A stretch of DNA of 10,009 nt from assembly GCA_041476545.1 (NCBI GenBank), contig JBGOTP010000180.1, forward strand, positions 1 to 10,009. Direction: 5' to 3'. Below, in pieces: positions 7,647 through 10,009 of the stretch; within the stretch, counting starts at the first letter, position 1, and each line of letters starts with the position of its first letter. Origin of the DNA: JBGOTP01 sp041476545. Lineage in GTDB: Bacteria; Acidobacteriota; Vicinamibacteria; Vicinamibacterales; CAVVIG01. The position numbers and the translations under genes are program-made. The notes beneath the pieces are model-generated. The model made no database searches, was not told the origin of the DNA, and saw only the letters and a program-made list of their open reading frames with translations.

Positions 7647-8417
7647 ATGCCGTCCGATCTGTTTGGCAGCATCAGCCATCGCACGCCATCCACCCGCGTC
7701 AGTCGGCGAACCATCGTTGTCGTTTCAATCGCCGGCCACGCTGCAGTATTCCTCGCCGTGCTGTTCTTCTCGCTCTCGACGCCGGGCCTCCTGCCAACTC
7801 CGCGCACCGCGCTCGCCTTCTTCGACAACCAGCGCCGCGTCCAGTTGGTGGATATGGAATTGCCGGCGCCCAAGCGTCCGGCCGCGAACCCCGTGACCCC
7901 GGTGAACCATGTGAGCAGCGACACCGCAGTCGAGCGTGTCCTCGTGCTATCAGCGCCGATCAACCTAGCGCCCATCGTCGCGCCAACTGGCATCCCACCA
8001 GAGACAGGGCTTGAAGCCGTGCCGTCCGCGACGCGTCCGCCGGATCTCTCCAGAATTGAAGGCCGAGCCAACGCTGGCGGTTTCGATCTGGGAGTGGGCC
8101 GTGTTGAGCGACCGGCGGCCCTGCCGGTGCAGACTCCCGTTCGACTGCACTCGGGCATTCGCGAACCGGTGAAGCTGGCAAATGTGGACCCGGTCTATCC
8201 GGTATTGGCACAGAGCGCGCGCGTGCAGGGTGTCGTGATCCTCGAGGCGGTCGTCGACGCATCAGGCCGCGTGGAGTCGGTGCACGTGCTGCGTTCGATC
8301 GCGTTGCTCGATCAGGCGGCGGTCGCTGCGGTACGGCAGTGGCGCTATAGCCCCACCTTGCTCAACGGATCGCCGGTCCCGGTCATCATGACGATCACGG
8401 TCAATTTCAAGTTGTAG
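7647..8417 (+). CDS. TonB-family energy-transducing protein
   Basis: TonB proteins carry proton-motive force from an inner-membrane ExbB/ExbD motor to outer-membrane receptors, or serve related envelope links. The 256-residue product has a short basic cytoplasmic tail (1-21), one transmembrane helix at about 22-44, a Pro/Ala/Val-rich periplasmic spacer (about 45-170) without the long Pro-Lys/Pro-Glu runs of classical TonB, and a C-terminal TonB domain at about 174-256 (DPVYPVLAQSARVQGVVIL, then the QWRYSPTLLNG stretch). The start is ATG 7647 with a strong AGGAGG (7637-7642) 4 nt upstream. It lies 68 nt after the glycosylase gene, and no exbB or exbD is nearby. The TAG stop sits exactly at the edge of a 9-nt repeat array. 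The partner is unknown; the neighbouring outer-membrane barrel is small and is not a TonB-dependent receptor. Confidence 0.9.
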   Translation: MPSDLFGSISHRTPSTRVSRRTIVVVSIAGHAAVFLAVLFFSLSTPGLLPTPRTALAFFDNQRRVQLVDMELPAPKRPAANPVTPVNHVSSDTAVERVLVLSAPINLAPIVAPTGIPPETGLEAVPSATRPPDLSRIEGRANAGGFDLGVGRVERPAALPVQTPVRLHSGIREPVKLANVDPVYPVLAQSARVQGVVILEAVVDASGRVESVHVLRSIALLDQAAVAAVRQWRYSPTLLNGSPVPVIMTITVNFKL

Positions 8418-8464
8418 GTTCACAGGGTTCACAGGGTTCACAGGGTTCACGAGGTTCTGCGGCA
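8410..8464 (+). repeat. Tandem array of the 9-mer GGTTCACAG (copy 1), after the TonB gene
   Basis: Four consecutive units lie at 8417-8452 (three GGTTCACAG, then GGTTCACGA), followed by a partial unit GGTTC. The left edge AGTTGTAG (8410-8417) contains the TonB stop codon and the right edge is GGTTCTGCGGCA (8453-8464). A second array at 9286-9350 has similar edges (AGTTACAG and GGTTCGGCGGCA) in the same orientation, which suggests an element family with defined ends rather than chance slippage. The array sits in the 143-nt spacer between the TonB and outer-membrane protein genes. Confidence 0.88.
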
Positions 8465-8507
8465 CGGTCGCGATGCCACCGAAGCCATTCCAACTCGCGC
8501 GACAGGT

Positions 8508-8537
8508 TTGACGCCGGTCGTTCATCCGGCCTATCGT
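8508..8537 (+). promoter_or_regulatory. Candidate sigma-70-type promoter of the outer-membrane protein gene
   Basis: TTGACG (8508-8513) and TATCGT (8532-8537) are separated by 18 nt. They match the -35 consensus at 5 of 6 positions and the -10 at 4 of 6. Transcription would start near 8544, just before GGAGG (8550-8554), giving a very short leader. It lies downstream of the repeat array, so the gene could be transcribed independently of TonB. Confidence 0.35.
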
Positions 8538-8560
8538 CTCGCCAGACATGGAGGTGTCGT

Positions 8561-9259
8561 GTGCGTAAGGTCTTGGCCGCTGCAGCAGTACTTGTCCTGA
8601 CGGGCTCTGTTTGCTATGGACAGGACGTCGTGCCGGACCTGTCTGCCGGCTCGAATGCCCTGTTGTTTACATTCAACGGGTTGAGCGTGATTACCGCGGG
8701 CAATTTTGACGGAGGCGCGGGATTCAAGTACTTCCTCTCGAAATCGACGGCGCTACGCGCCGGCTTCCAGCTGGCGAAGGCCGGCACCGAGATCCCCGCA
8801 AATCCCACAGCTCCGCAAACAGGCGTAGACGGCAGCCAGTCCGCCACAACGATTGGCGTCTCTGTCGCGCTGGAGCGGCACATGGGCGCAGGCAGGGTGA
8901 GCCCCTATTTTGGAGGGGGAGTCATGTTCTCGACGACGAGAACGGAGGGCAAGAATGCCCCTGTTGGCAACCCGCCCGCCGCTCAAACCACCACGACGAA
9001 CCGGAGTACTGGAGAGACGATCAACGGAACGACGTATCTGGGCGGCAGGAGCACGGGAGTCTTTGGTCACTTCGGGGTCGAGTTCTTTCTGAAGAAGGAA
9101 GTGAGCCTCGCCGGTGAGTACAGGCTCGGATACACGTCGACGTCGCGAAAAGATCAGGAAGCGACGACCGGCCTAACGGCGACAACCACGCGAGTAGGAA
9201 GTGCCAGCTTGCTCGGCGTCGCCTCCTCCGGTCTCCTGACGCTCGCGATCTATTTCTGA
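8561..9259 (+). CDS. Small outer-membrane beta-barrel protein of unknown function
   Basis: I do not recognise a specific family. The 232-residue product has a signal peptide (basic start MRK, hydrophobic core to about residue 16, likely cleavage near residues 20-21, CYG/QD). The mature protein alternates hydrophobic/aromatic and polar residues in short strands, such as GAGFKYFL, ALRAGFQLA, PYFGGGVMFST, GHFGVEFFL, SLAGEYRLGYTS and LLTLAIYF, and ends in Phe, a common outer-membrane sorting signal. This fits an eight-strand-like barrel of the OmpA/OmpW/OMP_b-brl kind. Thr/Asn/Gly-rich segments (about 125-160 and 195-212) look like surface loops. The start is GTG 8561 with GGAGG (8550-8554) 6 nt upstream. 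Hand counts of five 60-nt lines give roughly 53-63% GC against 70-73% for two lines in the peptidase gene, so its composition may differ. It is bracketed by two similar repeat arrays. Confidence 0.8.
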   Translation: MRKVLAAAAVLVLTGSVCYGQDVVPDLSAGSNALLFTFNGLSVITAGNFDGGAGFKYFLSKSTALRAGFQLAKAGTEIPANPTAPQTGVDGSQSATTIGVSVALERHMGAGRVSPYFGGGVMFSTTRTEGKNAPVGNPPAAQTTTTNRSTGETINGTTYLGGRSTGVFGHFGVEFFLKKEVSLAGEYRLGYTSTSRKDQEATTGLTATTTRVGSASLLGVASSGLLTLAIYF

Positions 9260-9285
9260 GTGGCGGACAGCAGGAGAATCCGATC

Positions 9286-9350
9286 AGTTACAGGGTTCAC
9301 GGGGTTCACAAGGTTCACGGGGTTCACGGGGTTCACGGGGTTCGGCGGCA
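9286..9350 (+). repeat. Tandem array of the 9-mer GGTTCACGG (copy 2), overlapping the 3' end of the phosphodiesterase gene
   Basis: Five consecutive units lie at 9294-9338: GGTTCACGG, GGTTCACAA, then three GGTTCACGG. A partial unit follows, running into GGTTCGGCGGCA (9339-9350). The left edge is AGTTACAG (9286-9293). The array lies between convergent genes: 26 nt after the outer-membrane protein stop, and over the last codons and stop of the minus-strand phosphodiesterase. Read on the minus strand, one of the three frames meets TGA in every unit, and that is the frame that ends the gene. It has the same orientation as the array at 8410-8464. Confidence 0.88.
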
Positions 9351-10009
9351 GAGCGGCACGACGAGATCTGGCCGGTCGGTAATGAGCGCATCAACGCGCC
9401 AGCCGAGCAGGCGGCGCGCGGCGTCCTCGGTGTCGACGGTCCAGACTTGAACACCGAGGCCGGCACGATGCGCGTCGGCCACGAAGCGCGGCGACACGAC
9501 ACGCGTCAGGCCGGCACATTCGGGCACCTGATAGCCCGCGTAGGCCACGCGAGAGACCGGCCATCGGCACCACGATCGATACAAGGCCCACCGCACTTCC
9601 TCCCGCGCCGCACTGGTCGCGATCGCCGGATCCAGCGCGCGCACCGCGCGGAGGACGCGCAACCCAAAGGACCCGAGACAGACGCGCTCGACCGCATCGG
9701 CCGCGCGAACGACCGCCACCACGGCACGAGCCAGCTCGGGGCGATTGATCTTCAGCTCGATGATGATGCGACGGTCACGATAACGGTCGAGCACCGACCG
9801 CAACGCCGGCACGCCAATGCCACGCCCGCGAAAGGGCCAGCCCTCGTCTCCCCCAAACCGACAGCCGGCATCCGCCCGCGCCAGCTCATCGGCTGTGAAC
9901 GCACTGACGTCACCGTGAAGGTTCGTGGTCCGGTCGAGCCGGCGGTCGTGGTGCACCACAACCACCCCGTCGCTCGAAAGCCGGACGTCGAACTCGAGGC
10001 CATCTGCAC
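9333..10009 (-). CDS. Glycerophosphodiester phosphodiesterase (GDPD family), N-terminus off the edge
   Basis: This family hydrolyses glycerophosphodiesters to glycerol 3-phosphate and an alcohol in phospholipid turnover. About 224 codons plus stop are visible, and the frame is open to the right edge. Seen at the edge: ADGLEFDVRLSSDG followed by VVVVHHDRRLDRTTN, which carries the conserved Glu-Asp metal ligands and the HHD of the family. Further on are LKINRPE, a typical K-containing TIM-barrel strand, and the C-terminal VQVWTVDTEDAARRLL...VDALITDRPDLV signature. The opening HRG...PENT motif must lie beyond the window, probably within about 40 residues. No signal peptide can be judged. The gene converges on the outer-membrane protein gene. 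Its last residues (RRTP) and TGA stop are encoded by the edge of the 9-nt repeat array. The valine codon (GTG) at 9963-9965 is internal, not a start, because the conserved metal-ligand motif lies upstream of it. Confidence 0.93.
   Translation of the reverse strand, partial: ADGLEFDVRLSSDGVVVVHHDRRLDRTTNLHGDVSAFTADELARADAGCRFGGDEGWPFRGRGIGVPALRSVLDRYRDRRIIIELKINRPELARAVVAVVRAADAVERVCLGSFGLRVLRAVRALDPAIATSAAREEVRWALYRSWCRWPVSRVAYAGYQVPECAGLTRVVSPRFVADAHRAGLGVQVWTVDTEDAARRLLGWRVDALITDRPDLVVPLCRRTP

Noticed and set aside
8410..8464. CRISPR array
   Set aside because: The units are 9 nt, directly adjacent and without spacers; no cas gene is present.
8262..8549. Minus-strand frame with VNP tripeptide repeats
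   Set aside because: The repeats are only the 9-nt array translated; the rest is antisense to the TonB domain.
9284..9502. Minus-strand frame ending in EPR/EPC tripeptides
   Set aside because: It is the array in another frame, antisense or alternate to the phosphodiesterase gene, with no support.

Overview
The window is high-GC bacterial chromosome and mostly housekeeping. It holds eight protein genes (two cut by the window edges) in short spacers, with no RNA gene, insertion sequence, CRISPR array or prophage gene. GC content, a homodimeric-type pyruvate dehydrogenase (PDH) E1, a secreted M13 metallopeptidase, a family 5 uracil-DNA glycosylase and intergenic 9-nt tandem repeats all suggest an environmental Gram-negative, plausibly Acidobacteriota (Vicinamibacteria-like). 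That assignment is inference, not proof. TonB and an outer-membrane beta-barrel protein confirm a diderm cell.

Minus strand, 4749 down to 1: a PDH complex operon in the order E1 (aceE, 2071-4749), E2 (aceF, 623-1948), E3 (lpd, 1-516, running off the left edge). Together the products oxidise pyruvate to acetyl-CoA, CO2 and NADH. The two spacers (122 and 106 nt) are unusually long for an operon, and each is filled by an inverted repeat built from 9-nt units. The one between E1 and E2 is a strong predicted hairpin that ends one base before the ribosome binding site of aceF, which appears to use a TTG start.

A 91-bp divergent spacer (4750-4840) with an imperfect palindrome separates this operon from the plus-strand genes. 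Those are a secreted M13 zinc metallopeptidase (4841-6877); a family 5 uracil-DNA glycosylase (6874-7578) that overlaps it by GTGA; a TonB-family protein (7647-8417); and a small outer-membrane beta-barrel protein (8561-9259). A glycerophosphodiester phosphodiesterase lies convergently on the minus strand (9333-10009, N-terminus off the right edge).

The most interesting content is not a gene. Four of the intergenic spacers carry arrays with a 9-nt period, from three unrelated sequence families. Two arrays of one family, in the same orientation and with similar flanks, bracket the outer-membrane protein gene, and their edges coincide with the stop codons of the TonB and phosphodiesterase genes. 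I found no clearly new defence, mobile or biosynthetic system.
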